Positions 21,101 to 28,584 are shown, counted from the first letter of the stretch. The stretch: DNA of 64,000 nucleotides from Betaproteobacteria bacterium (GCA_016711875.1 JADJSD010000005.1:62001-126000), one strand, 5' to 3'. Numbers and translations: made by a program. Notes: generated by a model not told the origin, from the letters alone.

Positions 21101-23883
21101 TGCGGGCCCACGCGTACTGGCGCCTGAAGGGCCTCGCGGTCGACCTCGTCATCTGGAACGAGGACCACGACGGCTACCGGCAGCGCCTGCAGGAGCAGAT
21201 CGTCGGGCTCATCGCCGCGGGCATCGAGACCCAGGGCGCGGAACGCCCCGGCGGCATCATCGTGAGGAACGCCGAGCAGATCCCGGCCGAGGACCGCGTG
21301 CTCTTCCAGGCGGTCGCGCGCGCGATCGTGACGGATGCGGCCGGCACCCTGCCCGAGCAATTGAACCGCCGCGTCACGACCGAGCCGCGCCCGCCTCGCC
21401 TCGAGCCCGTGCGCGCGTGGCGCGCGGAGCCCGCCGCGCCGCCGCGCCCCCGGCAGGACCTCATCCTCGCCAACGGCATCGGCGGCTTCCGTCCCGATGG
21501 CCGCGAATACGTCATCGCACCGGGACCCGCCGGCACGACCCCGGCGCCCTGGGCCAACGTGATGGCGAACCCGCGCTTCGGCACCGTCGTCTCCGAAAGC
21601 GGCCTGGGCTACACGTGGGGCGACAACGCCCACCTCTATCGACTCACGCCCTGGCACAACGACCCGGTGAACGCGGGCGGGTCCGAGGCGCTGTACCTGC
21701 GCGACGAGGAGACCGGACGGTTCTTCTCGCCCACGCCGCTGCCATGCGGCCGCGATGCCCCCTTCGTCACGCGCCACGGATTCGGATACACGGTCTTCGA
21801 GCAGGCCCAGGACGGGCTGCGCACCGAGCTCACGACGTTCGTGGCGAAGGACGCGGCCGTGAAATTCCTCTGCCTCGAGGTCACGAACGAGTCGGACCGC
21901 GCGCGCCGGCTTTCGGTCACCGGCTACGTCGAGTGGGTGCTCGGCGCGCTGCGCTCGGCCACGGCGATGCACGTCGTGACCTCGATCGACCCGCGCAGCG
22001 GCGCCCTCGTCGCGCGCAACCCGTACAACACCGAGTTCGCCGACTGGCGCGCCTTCCTCGACGTCGACGAGCCGGCGCGCTCCGCATCCGGCGACCGCGC
22101 GGAGTTCCTCGGACGCAACGGCACCCTCGCCGACCCGGCCGCGATGCACCGCGTCGCGCTCTCGGGCAAGGTGGGCGCCGGCCTCGACCCGTGCGCGGCC
22201 CTGCAGGTCCCCTTCGCGCTCGCCCCCGGCGAGACGCGCGAGATCGTCTTCCGGCTGGGCGCCGCCCCCGACGCCGAGGCGGCCACCCGCCTGGCACTGC
22301 AGTGGCGCGGAAACGCGGCCGCCCACGAGGCGCTCGAGGCCGTGGGCGCGCACTGGGAGCAGGTGCTCGGCGCCGTGCAGGTCGAGACGGCAGACCCGGC
22401 CTTCGACGTGCTCGCGAACGGGTGGCTCGTCTACCAGACGATCGCCTGCCGCCTCTGGGGACGAAGCGGCTTCTACCAGTCCGGCGGCGCCTTCGGGTTC
22501 CGCGACCAGCTCCAGGACGCGATGGCGCTCACGCACGCCGAGCCGGGCCTGCTGCGCGAGCAGCTCGTGCGCGCCGCCGGGCGACAGTTCCGCGAAGGCG
22601 ACGTGCAGCACTGGTGGCACGTGCCCCGGGGACAGGGCGTGCGCACGCACTGCTCGGACGACTACCTGTGGCTGCCCCTCGCCGCCTGCCGCTACGTGTT
22701 CGCGACGGGCGACACGGGCGTGCTCGACCATCCGCTCGCCTTCCTCGAGGGCCGCCCGGTCAAGGCCGGCGACGACTCCTACTACGACCAGCCCGGGCGA
22801 TCCGACGAGGTCGGCACCGTTTACGCGCACTGCGTGCGGGCCATCGAGCACGGCCTGCGCTTCGGCGCGCACGGCCTGCCGCTCATGGGATCGGGCGACT
22901 GGAACGACGGCATGAACCGCGTGGGCCTCGCCGGCCGCGGCGAAAGCGTGTGGCTCGCGTTCTTCCTGTGCCGCGTTCTCGCGGATTTCGCGCCGCTCGC
23001 CCGCGCGCACGGCGATGCCGACTTCGCGGCGCGTTGCGAGGACGAGGGCGCGCGACTGCGCGAGCGCATCGAGGAGCACGCCTGGGACGGCGACTGGTAC
23101 CGGCGAGCCTGGTTCGACGACGGCACGCCGCTCGGCTCGCGCGTGAACGCCGAGTGCCGCATCGACTCGGTCGCGCAGAGCTGGTCGGTGCTCTCCGGCG
23201 CCGGCGATCCGGCGCGCGCGCGCCAGGCGATGCAGTCCGTCCAGGACCAGCTCGTCGACCCGGCGCACGGGCTCATCCAGCTGCTCGACCCGCCCTTCGA
23301 CACCTCGACGCTCGACCCCGGCTACATCCGGGGCTACGTGCCGGGCGTGCGCGAGAACGGCGGCCAGTACACCCATGGCGCCATCTGGGCCGCGATGGCC
23401 TGCGCCGGGCTGGGCCAGGCCGAGCGCGCCTGGGCGCTCGCCGCGATGATCAACCCGGTGAACCACTCGCGCACGCCTGCCGGCGCGCGCGTGTACAAGG
23501 TCGAGCCCTACGTCATGGCGGCCGACGTTTACGCGCGCGAGCCCCATGCGGGCCGCGGCGGCTGGACCTGGTACACGGGTTCGTCGGGATGGATGTATCG
23601 CCTGCTCGTCGAGTCGCTGCTCGGGCTCGTGCGCGAAGGCCCGCGCCTGCACGTCGCCCCGTGCCTGCCTCCCGGGCAATCGGGCATCGTGGTGCGCTAC
23701 CGCCACGGCGCGACGACCTACCGCCTCACCCTGCGTCACGCCCGCAAGGGCGACCCTCCCCTCCACGATGCCGTCCGCCTCCGCGTGGACGGGATCGACC
23801 GGGACGAAGCCTTCGTAGTGCTGGTGGATGACCGCCGGCCCCACGAAGTCGACGTCCTCATCCCCGAAAGGAAAGCCCCATGA
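15163..23883 (+). CDS. ndvB: Cyclic beta-1,2-glucan synthase (NdvB/ChvB type)
   Basis: 2906 residues, close to known cyclic glucan synthases (about 2800). Order: N-terminal region; membrane helices about 425-480; GT84 glycosyltransferase from about 492 with D658-T-D660 and the H807RWVRGDWQ acceptor motif; further helices about 850-900 and 985-1020; a glycoamylase-type domain from 1086; then GH94-like phosphorylase modules with the DWNDG acid motif at 2579-2583. This layout makes, elongates and cyclises UDP-glucose-derived beta-1,2-glucan for the periplasm, an osmoadaptation and surface function. Start ATG follows GGAGAG; its stop overlaps the next gene by ATGA. Confidence 0.93.
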   Translation: MPYPLAGRPSRLAALTRLATRAVAGLGAAKSPAAEPPLRAELFSADQMERHGRTLAASHRLAARGSREPLLPRLADNESVLLAVCGQLGAAASKNDRISPAGEWLLDNFHLVEEHIALARRHLPRGYSRELPRLGPGPSAGLPRVYDIALENIAHGDGRIDGEGLARFVAAYQTVTPLKLGELWAIPIMLRLALLENLRRVAVRISAAREERDLANTWADRMIVEAERDPTGLILVIADMARSMPPMGTAFIAEFARRLQGQSAALALPLTWIEQRLAQSHRTIEDSVLAENRQQAADQVSLSNSIGSLRFVSAHDWRDFVESTSAVEAVLREDPAGVYGAMTFASRDRYRHAVERIAKQADRSEAQVAASALDRAARAADDPDGTDDRGAHVGYSLVGAGLAHFEQEIGVRRSAGGILRAFGARHALALYLGTIAATTIALAAALLGTADASAPLLYALVLPALVAASQVAVSLANAIGTRLASPDPLPRIDFSKGLAREARTLVVVPTMLASEEGIEALVEALEVRFLANRDPCLHFGLLTDFPDAPEQRMPGDDALLDLAARRVRELNRAYGPVPTAEALEAGPPPAEGDSSLFYLFHRDRLWNAGAQAWMGEERKRGKLEDLNALLRGAGTSAFGLVVGALPILAQVKYVITLDTDTQLPRDAALQFIGAMAHPLNRARFEDRGGRSVITAGHAILQPRVSSSLPGSNRSRYARLNAGEPGIDPYTRMVSDLYQDAFDEGSYIGKGIYDVDAFERALRGRFPPDRILSHDLIEGCYARAGLLADAELYEAGPARYSADVARRHRWVRGDWQLSGWLRRRVGLPDGRREPNPLSLLSQWKLFDNLRRSLVPGSLVLLLAFGWLLPVNAARFTMAVLAVLAFPAALSALGAIIPWPRELATARHLQSVGRGLSRNLRQALLALAFLPYEAAWTLDAIARTLARLLFTHRRLLEWTPSSETDRVLAERDRTTLAASYRAMAVAPLAAVGTGVALAAFAPAALAWAAPVLALWIASPAIAWWVSRTLAPAGADLTEGETRFLRALARRTWGWFEAHVGPEDHWLPPDNVQEAPVARTAHRTSPTNMGLALLAGLAAHDFGYLTTGQLIERTALALRTMASLERYRGHFYNWYDTLTLAPLAPRYVSSVDSGNLAGHLLTLRPGLAGLADTPILSPRWREGLEDTFTLVLEAAGPNPPAPLAEFRRSLARAAAPHEATPGAAWAHVDRLASGAADVEGATAPLGLEAHGWARALARQAAAIRDDLLLFAPWLANDTHPAGIPDAGTLPTLRQVAAREGDATAAPIVLLAAERAAARIAALEPLARQAFALADMAFDFLYDRERRQLVIGYNVTDQRADSSYYDLLASEARLALFVAIAQGKLPQESWFALGRLLASAGDDPVLLAWSGSMFEYLMPSLVMPVYDDTLLAQTGVAAVDRQVAYGRLRGVPWGISESGYNAVDGHLNYQYRAFGVPGLGLKRGLADDLVVAPYASALALLVAPAAACRNLQRLAAEGLAGNLGLHEAIDYTHSRLRRGETSAVVRSHMAHHQGMSLLAFASLLLSQPMQKRFAQEPLFQATLLLLQERIPRAALVAPRAADRAEAHAPGDAPSAARLFTNPNTAIPAVQLLSNGRYHVMVTNAGGGSSRWKDLAVTRWREDTTCDAWGSFCYLRDEASGETWSAAHQPTLHPTEHYEAIFSEGRAEFRRRDAGFETHTEIVVSPEDDIEVRRIRVTNRARVSRAIELTSYAEVVLAPPAADALHPAFGNLFVTTEILPERHAIACTRRARSLDEPVPWMFHLMTTHAAPASTVSYETDRMRFIGRGRTLQSPAAMLRPGPLSGTAGSVLDPIAAIRHRLVVPAGGTVTVDLVTGAADSREALIAMIDKHQDRALVDRVFELAWTHGQVMLRQLNATEADAQLYARLASSVIYANASLRAGPALLARNRRGQSGLWGYAVSGDLPIVLVQVGDAAHIELVRHLVRAHAYWRLKGLAVDLVIWNEDHDGYRQRLQEQIVGLIAAGIETQGAERPGGIIVRNAEQIPAEDRVLFQAVARAIVTDAAGTLPEQLNRRVTTEPRPPRLEPVRAWRAEPAAPPRPRQDLILANGIGGFRPDGREYVIAPGPAGTTPAPWANVMANPRFGTVVSESGLGYTWGDNAHLYRLTPWHNDPVNAGGSEALYLRDEETGRFFSPTPLPCGRDAPFVTRHGFGYTVFEQAQDGLRTELTTFVAKDAAVKFLCLEVTNESDRARRLSVTGYVEWVLGALRSATAMHVVTSIDPRSGALVARNPYNTEFADWRAFLDVDEPARSASGDRAEFLGRNGTLADPAAMHRVALSGKVGAGLDPCAALQVPFALAPGETREIVFRLGAAPDAEAATRLALQWRGNAAAHEALEAVGAHWEQVLGAVQVETADPAFDVLANGWLVYQTIACRLWGRSGFYQSGGAFGFRDQLQDAMALTHAEPGLLREQLVRAAGRQFREGDVQHWWHVPRGQGVRTHCSDDYLWLPLAACRYVFATGDTGVLDHPLAFLEGRPVKAGDDSYYDQPGRSDEVGTVYAHCVRAIEHGLRFGAHGLPLMGSGDWNDGMNRVGLAGRGESVWLAFFLCRVLADFAPLARAHGDADFAARCEDEGARLRERIEEHAWDGDWYRRAWFDDGTPLGSRVNAECRIDSVAQSWSVLSGAGDPARARQAMQSVQDQLVDPAHGLIQLLDPPFDTSTLDPGYIRGYVPGVRENGGQYTHGAIWAAMACAGLGQAERAWALAAMINPVNHSRTPAGARVYKVEPYVMAADVYAREPHAGRGGWTWYTGSSGWMYRLLVESLLGLVREGPRLHVAPCLPPGQSGIVVRYRHGATTYRLTLRHARKGDPPLHDAVRLRVDGIDRDEAFVVLVDDRRPHEVDVLIPERKAP

Positions 23884-24077
23884 ACAAGTCGATTCGCTGG
23901 ATTCTCGTGCCCGCGGCCCTCGCGCTCGCCTCCCTCGCCCTCGCCGCCCGCGTGGGCCTTCGCGCCGCTCGCGAAGCCCGGCGCGACCGCAACCGCGAGG
24001 TCGCGAGCGTGCGCGACTGGGAAAACGAAGGCGGCGCGCTCGCGCGAGCCACCCGTACGCCGGGAAGCCGCACGTAG
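23880..24077 (+). CDS. Small single-helix membrane protein, unknown
   Basis: 65 residues: one N-terminal hydrophobic segment (WILVPAALALASLALAARVG), then an Arg-rich polar tail. Its ATG overlaps the glucan synthase stop by four bases, and a GAAAGGAAAG ribosome-binding site lies inside the synthase gene. Coupling suggests an accessory role in glucan synthesis or export, but that is inference from position only. Confidence 0.6.
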   Translation: MNKSIRWILVPAALALASLALAARVGLRAAREARRDRNREVASVRDWENEGGALARATRTPGSRT

Positions 24078-24260
24078 GCCGGTGGCGCTCCACAAAGACG
24101 GGGCGAGCACCTTTCCCGTCCTCGGGTCACCGATCCGATCTCGCCCGACGGGTATCCTGAAGGCCTTGCGCGAATCTCGCGCATCCACCGGAAACGCCAT
24201 GTCCCCGCATCCCCCCGCCTTCCCCCACCTGCCCGCGCAGACGCGGGCCGCCGCCTGACG

Positions 24261-24968
24261 ATGCGCGCCGACCGTTCCACCCGCCATGTGGAAAGCCACC
24301 GCACCTCGCGCATCGGCTGGCTGCGCGCCGCGGTGCTCGGCGCCAACGACGGGATCGTCTCGACGGCGAGCCTCATCGTCGGCGTCGCCGCCGCGAACGC
24401 GACGCCCGCGAACATCCTGCTCACCGGCATCGCGGGCCTGGTCGCGGGCGCCATGTCGATGGCGGCGGGCGAGTACGTCTCCGTGCATTCGCAGGCGGAC
24501 ACCGAAGCGGCCGACCGCGCCCGCGAGGCCCGCGAGCTCGAGGCGGAGCCGGAGAGCGAGCTGCGTGAACTCACGGCCATCTACGTGGGGCGCGGACTGC
24601 CGCAGGCGCTCGCGCACGACGTGGCCGTGCACCTCACCGCGCACGACGCGCTCGGTGCCCACGTGCGCGACGAGCTCGGGCTCTCGGCGGCTCACGCGGC
24701 GCGCCCCGTGCAGGCGTCGCTCGCCTCCGCCGCCAGCTTCGCCGTCGGCGCGCTGCTGCCGCTCGCCGTCGTGCTCCTCGCCCCCGCCGCCTCGCTGATC
24801 GCCACCGTGTCCTTCACCTCGCTCGTGTTCCTGGCGGGCCTGGGCGGCGCCGCGGCGCGGGTCGGGGGGGCGAGCGCCCTCGCGGGCGCCTGGCGCGTCA
24901 CGCTCTGGGGCGCACTCGCGATGGCGGCGACGGCGGCCGTGGGCGCGCTGTTCGGCGCACCGGTCTGA
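24261..24968 (+). CDS. VIT1/CCC1 family metal transporter
   Basis: 235 residues. The N-terminal GANDGIVSTASLIVGVAAAN is the signature of the VIT1/CCC1 family (iron/manganese transporters). It has about five membrane segments: two near the N-terminus (about residues 25-70) with the MSMAAGEYVSV motif, a cytoplasmic Glu-rich loop, and three in the C-terminal half. The transported ion is not certain. The 183 bases before it hold no recognised gene. Confidence 0.88.
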   Translation: MRADRSTRHVESHRTSRIGWLRAAVLGANDGIVSTASLIVGVAAANATPANILLTGIAGLVAGAMSMAAGEYVSVHSQADTEAADRAREARELEAEPESELRELTAIYVGRGLPQALAHDVAVHLTAHDALGAHVRDELGLSAAHAARPVQASLASAASFAVGALLPLAVVLLAPAASLIATVSFTSLVFLAGLGGAAARVGGASALAGAWRVTLWGALAMAATAAVGALFGAPV

Positions 24969-24990
24969 GAGGCGCGCGGCGCCATGAAAA

Positions 24991-25020
24991 GGCGGCCGGG
25001 AGATCCCTCCCCCGGCCGCC
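24991..25020 (-). terminator. Rho-independent terminator
   Basis: A perfect 10-base-pair stem (GGCGGCCGGG/CCCGGCCGCC) with a 10-base loop, followed on the minus strand by TTTT. It lies 28 bases after the stop of the CX10C-repeat gene and most likely ends that transcript. Confidence 0.8.
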
Positions 25021-25047
25021 GGGCCTCTAAGCCCCACAGGCGATAGG

Positions 25048-25653
25048 TCAGTTCTTGCCGAAATCCGCCTTGGCGTTGTTCACACAGACCGCCTTCGCAT
25101 CGCCGGAGAATGTGTCGCACTTCTCGAGGGCGACCTTGTACTTGGCGTTGCGCTCGTCCTGGTTCGCCTCGGTGCGCGCCTCGGAACGCTTCTCGGCGCC
25201 TTCCTTGCGCGTATCGGCCGCGACGCGGTCGACCTTGGCCTCGGCCTTGCCCGTGACGAGCGCGGCCTTGGCTTCCTTCACGCAGACGTCCTTCGGGTTG
25301 CCGGCCAGGTCGTCGCATTTCTCCATCGAGACCTTGTAGGCGGCCTCGGCGCGCGCGACGCGGGCGCCCTCGCGATGCTTGGCGGTGTTCTGGTAGGCGA
25401 CCTCGGCATCGGCCTTGGCGATCTCGAACTTGCCCTTGGCTTGCGCCTGGCAGATGTCCTTCGCGTTGGAACTGAGCGAGGCGCAGCCGCCCTTGTCGAT
25501 GCCGTACTGCGTGTCGGCGTCCTTCTTGGCGGTGCGATAGCCGTCCTGCGAAAGCGGCGTGGCGGCGGCGTTGGCGGAATACATCTGGGCCCCGGCGGAG
25601 CCGGCAATGCCGAGTCCGGTGAGGGCGACGAGCGTGACGAAGAGCTTGGACAT
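25048..25653 (-). CDS. Exported helical protein with three CX10C units
   Basis: 201 residues with a signal peptide ending near AGSAGA. The mature part is Ala-, Lys- and Glu-rich and helical, with six cysteines in three pairs each spaced exactly C-x10-C: 57/68, 113/124 and 179/190. Each pair brackets a similar loop (for example CDDLAGNPKDVC), so the protein looks like three copies of a disulfide- or metal-bridged helical hairpin. Start ATG at 25651-25653 follows GAGGAAACACC. I know no function for it. Confidence 0.75.
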   Translation of the reverse strand: MSKLFVTLVALTGLGIAGSAGAQMYSANAAATPLSQDGYRTAKKDADTQYGIDKGGCASLSSNAKDICQAQAKGKFEIAKADAEVAYQNTAKHREGARVARAEAAYKVSMEKCDDLAGNPKDVCVKEAKAALVTGKAEAKVDRVAADTRKEGAEKRSEARTEANQDERNAKYKVALEKCDTFSGDAKAVCVNNAKADFGKN

Positions 25654-25843
25654 GGTGTTTCCTCGTGTTCCGTGTTCGGTTGCCTCGGCCGCCGCGTGGT
25701 TCACCTCGCGCCGGCCGGGGACTCCCCGCGCGAAAGTGCGCGGGGTTCCGTGGTCCGAAGCGTACGCAGCCGGCGGTGCCGGGTCTGTTCGCCTGCGTAC
25801 GGAAGGGGCGTTCGCGGGACAACCCCGCGAAGGCCCGGCCGTC

Positions 25844-25993
25844 TCAGAGGATCTTGCGTCCGCTGATGACCTGCAGCAGCAGGACGATGACGGCGATGAC
25901 GAGCAGGACGTGGATGAACCCGCCCATCGTGGTGGAGGTGACGAGCCCGAGAGCCCACAGGATGATCAGCACGACGGCAATGGTGTATAGCAT
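25844..25993 (-). CDS. Lmo0937-like small membrane protein
   Basis: 49 residues forming two hydrophobic helices (TIAVVLIILWALGLVTS and GFIHVLLVIAVIVLLLQVI), the size and pattern of the Lmo0937/DUF5670 family of small stress-associated membrane proteins. A GGGAGAGACACC ribosome-binding site precedes the ATG at 25991-25993. Confidence 0.82.
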   Translation of the reverse strand: MLYTIAVVLIILWALGLVTSTTMGGFIHVLLVIAVIVLLLQVISGRKIL

Positions 25994-26221
25994 GGTGTCT
26001 CTCCCGTTCGAAGTAAGCCCGGTCGCGGACTTGCGATCATCATCGCGCGCCGGCTTCGCGAATTCTGTGCGGCAGCGAACGGAACGGCGGATCGGGGTGC
26101 GCCACGATGCATCGCGGTGTCGTCGCTCCTTCTCCCTGAGGGCTTGACGCGCACCGGTCGCAAGCGGTCCGGGACGGCAGGCTGGTCCCGGACTCTTTTT
26201 CCCTCTTCCGGAGTTCACCTC

Positions 26222-26473
26222 ATGCCCGCGCGCCGTTGGATCCTCGTTCCCGCCCCGCGCGACGCAAGCATCGCGCCGATTCTCGCCGCGATCGCGATCC
26301 TCGTGGGCCTGGGCCTCCTGGCGTCGGCCCTCGCCATGACACCCGGTCAATCCCCGGTTCCCGCAGCGCGCACCCTTCATTCTGTCGTCCCGGCGACCGT
26401 GTCGCCTCCCCGCCCGTCCGAAAGCGCCGCGCCGCCCCCGAAAGCGCCCGCGAACGCCGGCCGCTGGATGTAA
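26222..26473 (+). CDS. Small membrane protein, unknown
   Basis: 83 residues: a basic start, one hydrophobic segment (PILAAIAILVGLGLLASALA), then a Pro- and Ser-rich tail. A CCGGAG ribosome-binding site lies before the ATG. No family recognised; support comes only from the start signal and the signal-anchor pattern. Confidence 0.45.
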   Translation: MPARRWILVPAPRDASIAPILAAIAILVGLGLLASALAMTPGQSPVPAARTLHSVVPATVSPPRPSESAAPPPKAPANAGRWM

Positions 26474-26589
26474 TCCTCAAGTACGCTATCGAACGGACAT
26501 CCGCGGCGCCTTGCGACATCGTGAAAGGGTCGCGCGCCGGCGCATCCGGCACACGCACCACCCCGTGGAGTGCCGAGATGAACGGCGTC

Positions 26590-26865
26590 ACCGCACCCGA
26601 GGCACCGCCCGCGCCCAGGCGCTCAGCCACGAGCTGGGGACGCCGATCACGCCGGGCTTCGAGGCGCTCGTCTTCAACGCCTCCCTGGGCATCGAGGACA
26701 TCTACGAGCTCACCTACATCCGGCGCGACGGGAGCCGCTTCCCCGCCATCGTGTCCCTCTCTGCGCCGCGCGGTCATCGGCTACCTGCTCATCGGGACGG
26801 ACAACACCGTGCGCAGGCAGGCCGAGGAGGAACACGGCCGCCTGGACCAGCGCAAGGGTGCGTAG
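26590..26865 (+). pseudogene. Frameshifted PAS-domain fragment
   Basis: One frame reads ALSHELGTPITPGFEALVF and on to IYELTYIRRDGSRFPAIVSL; near 26760 the continuation AVIGYLLIGTDNTVRRQAEE appears in another frame. Together these are the last part of a PAS sensor domain with the start of a linker, as in PAS-containing histidine kinases. There is no kinase domain and the N-terminal part is missing, so this is a decayed fragment. Confidence 0.6.
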
Positions 26866-26912
26866 CCGATTGCGAGTCCCGCGCATGGTGAACCGGGGAG
26901 ACTTCCGGGATT

Positions 26913-27386
26913 TCAGGCGAAATCTTGCGGTTCGGCCTTGAGGAAGCGCAGCACCGATTCGAGGGGAAAACCGCGCTGCTGCAGGAAGCGGACCTGCTTC
27001 GCCTTTTCGGCATCGTCCGCGGGAGGCCGCCCGAAGCGCGTGCGCCAGGCCGATGCGAGGGCCTCGCCTTCCTCCGACTTCGCTTGTGACAACGCGGATT
27101 CGATGTCCGCCTCGCCGATGCCTTTCTCGCGCAGGTGGTTGGCGATCTTCAGGGGGCCGTACTTGCGGGACTTGGCGCGCACCGTCTGCTCGACGAATCG
27201 CTCCTCCGACAGCCAGCCGCGCTTCGTGAAATCGTCGAGGAGCGCTTCGAGATCGATGCCGCCCTCCACATGAGGCGACAGCTTGCGGCGGAGTTCCGCG
27301 CGCGAATGCTCCCGGCGCGCAAGCAGGCGCAGGGCGCGGGCGCGCAGGTCCGCTGCGGGGTTGGCGACGGGAAAGCCCCAGGCCAT
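26913..27386 (-). CDS. recX: Regulatory protein RecX
   Basis: 157 residues. RecX binds RecA filaments and limits recombinase activity. It has the three-helix repeats typical of the family (ALRLLARREHSRAELRRKL; LSEERFVEQTVRAKSRKYGP). I chose the ATG at 27386 because it follows the recA-recX hairpin; GTG 27443 or ATG 27440 would place that hairpin inside the coding region. Directly downstream of recA, as usual. Confidence 0.88.
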   Translation of the reverse strand: MAWGFPVANPAADLRARALRLLARREHSRAELRRKLSPHVEGGIDLEALLDDFTKRGWLSEERFVEQTVRAKSRKYGPLKIANHLREKGIGEADIESALSQAKSEEGEALASAWRTRFGRPPADDAEKAKQVRFLQQRGFPLESVLRFLKAEPQDFA

Positions 27387-27410
27387 GGTGGTTGGGCGGC
27401 GGTCGACCGG

Positions 27411-27436
27411 GGACGCTTGCCTTTCGGCAAGCGTCC
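27411..27436 (-). terminator. Hairpin between recA and recX (attenuator)
   Basis: Perfect 11-base-pair arms GGACGCTTGCC and GGCAAGCGTCC around a GAAA loop on the minus strand, 8 bases after the recA stop. There is no T-run. In E. coli a partial terminator at this position lowers recX relative to recA; the same role is inferred here. Confidence 0.6.
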
Positions 27437-27444
27437 TCATCACA

Positions 27445-28476
27445 TCACTCGGCTTCGGCCGCGCTCGCGGCCTGCGGCATGCCGCCCGCGATGCCGACGG
27501 CCTCGCGGATCCGCGACTCGATCTCGTTGGCCATCGCGGGGTTTTCCTTGAGGAATTCCCGCGTGTTGTCCTTGCCCTGGCCGATCTTCTCGCCCTTGTA
27601 GGAGTACCACGCGCCGCTCTTCTCGACGATGCGGTGGGCGACGCCCAGCTCGATGATTTCGCCGTGCCGGGAGATGCCCTCGTTGTAGAGGATGTCGAAG
27701 TCGGCGACCTTGAAGGGGGGCGCGACCTTGTTCTTCACGACTTTCACGCGGGTTTCGTTGCCGATCACTTCCTCGCCGCGCTTGATGGAGCCGACGCGGC
27801 GGATGTCCAGGCGCACCGAGGCGTAGAACTTGAGCGCGTTGCCGCCCGTCGTCGTCTCGGGGTTGCCGAACATGACGCCGATCTTCATGCGGATCTGGTT
27901 GATGAAGATGACGAGGGTGTTCGAGCGCTTGATGTTGGCCGTGAGCTTGCGAAGCGCCTGCGACATGAGGCGCGCCTGAAGGCCCATCTGGGGCTCGCCC
28001 ATCTCGCCTTCGATTTCAGCCTTGGGCGTGAGGGCGGCGACGGAGTCGACCACCACGCAGTCGACCGAGGCCGAGCGCACGAGCATGTCCGCGATCTCGA
28101 GGGCCTGCTCGCCGTTGTCCGGCTGGGAGAGCAGCAGCTCCGACGTATCCACGCCCAGTCGCTGGGCGTACTGCGGATCGAGCGCGTGTTCCGCGTCGAT
28201 GAACGCGGCGGTGCCGCCGAGCTTCTGGATGTTGGCGATGACCTGGAGCGTAAGCGTGGTCTTGCCCGAGGATTCCGGGCCGTAGATCTCGACCACGCGG
28301 CCGCGGGGCAGCCCGCCCACGCCCAGGGCGAGGTCGAGGCCGAGCGAGCCGGTGGAGACGACTTCGATGCCCTTTTCGACATCCTTGTCGCCCATGCGCA
28401 TGATGGCGCCCTTGCCGAACTGGCGTTCGATCTGGGAGAGCGCGGCCTGGAGGGCTTTCGACTTGTTTTCGTCCAT
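27445..28476 (-). CDS. recA: Recombinase RecA
   Basis: 343 residues from the MDENKSKALQAAL start, which aligns with known RecA N-termini. RecA forms filaments on single-stranded DNA, drives strand exchange and triggers LexA self-cleavage. The P-loop GPESSGKT, the FINQIRMKIGVMFGNPETT L1/L2 region and a short acidic C-terminal tail are all present. The frame is open to ATG 28518, but a candidate -10 at 28523-28528 would put the transcript start at about 28516, so the inner ATG is preferred. It follows lexA directly. Confidence 0.96.
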   Translation of the reverse strand: MDENKSKALQAALSQIERQFGKGAIMRMGDKDVEKGIEVVSTGSLGLDLALGVGGLPRGRVVEIYGPESSGKTTLTLQVIANIQKLGGTAAFIDAEHALDPQYAQRLGVDTSELLLSQPDNGEQALEIADMLVRSASVDCVVVDSVAALTPKAEIEGEMGEPQMGLQARLMSQALRKLTANIKRSNTLVIFINQIRMKIGVMFGNPETTTGGNALKFYASVRLDIRRVGSIKRGEEVIGNETRVKVVKNKVAPPFKVADFDILYNEGISRHGEIIELGVAHRIVEKSGAWYSYKGEKIGQGKDNTREFLKENPAMANEIESRIREAVGIAGGMPQAASAAEAE

Positions 28477-28522
28477 CTTGGTGTCTTCGGTTTCGCGGTT
28501 CGCGATGACTTTGAGCATTGGA

Positions 28523-28531
28523 ATTATCCCA
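28523..28531 (-). promoter_or_regulatory. Candidate extended -10 promoter of recA
   Basis: The minus strand reads TGG-GATAAT (28531 to 28523), an extended -10 element about 47 bases before the chosen recA start. No convincing -35 or LexA-type GAAC-N4-GTTC palindrome is seen in the lexA-recA gap, only a lone GAAC half-site. Confidence 0.35.
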
Positions 28532-28566
28532 TATCAGTGAGGTTGAACTTTCCGCCCAGGACGGTC

Positions 28567-28584
28567 CGCACGCTAACGCGTGCG
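28567..28584 (-). terminator. Hairpin spanning the lexA stop codon
   Basis: A perfect 7-base-pair stem CGCACGC/GCGTGCG whose four-base loop holds part of the lexA TAG stop. There is no T-run. It could reduce readthrough from lexA into recA or stabilise the mRNA end; function is inferred only. Confidence 0.35.

Noticed and set aside
16767..23831. A second, plus-strand 2354-codon frame inside the glucan synthase
   Set aside because: Arg/Pro/Ala-rich out-of-frame translation of the synthase; no recognisable domains.
14998..24093. A 3031-codon open frame antisense to the glucan synthase
   Set aside because: It mirrors the plus-strand synthase, is full of Arg, Gly, His and Ala runs and has no motif. 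Such long antisense frames are expected in very GC-rich coding DNA.
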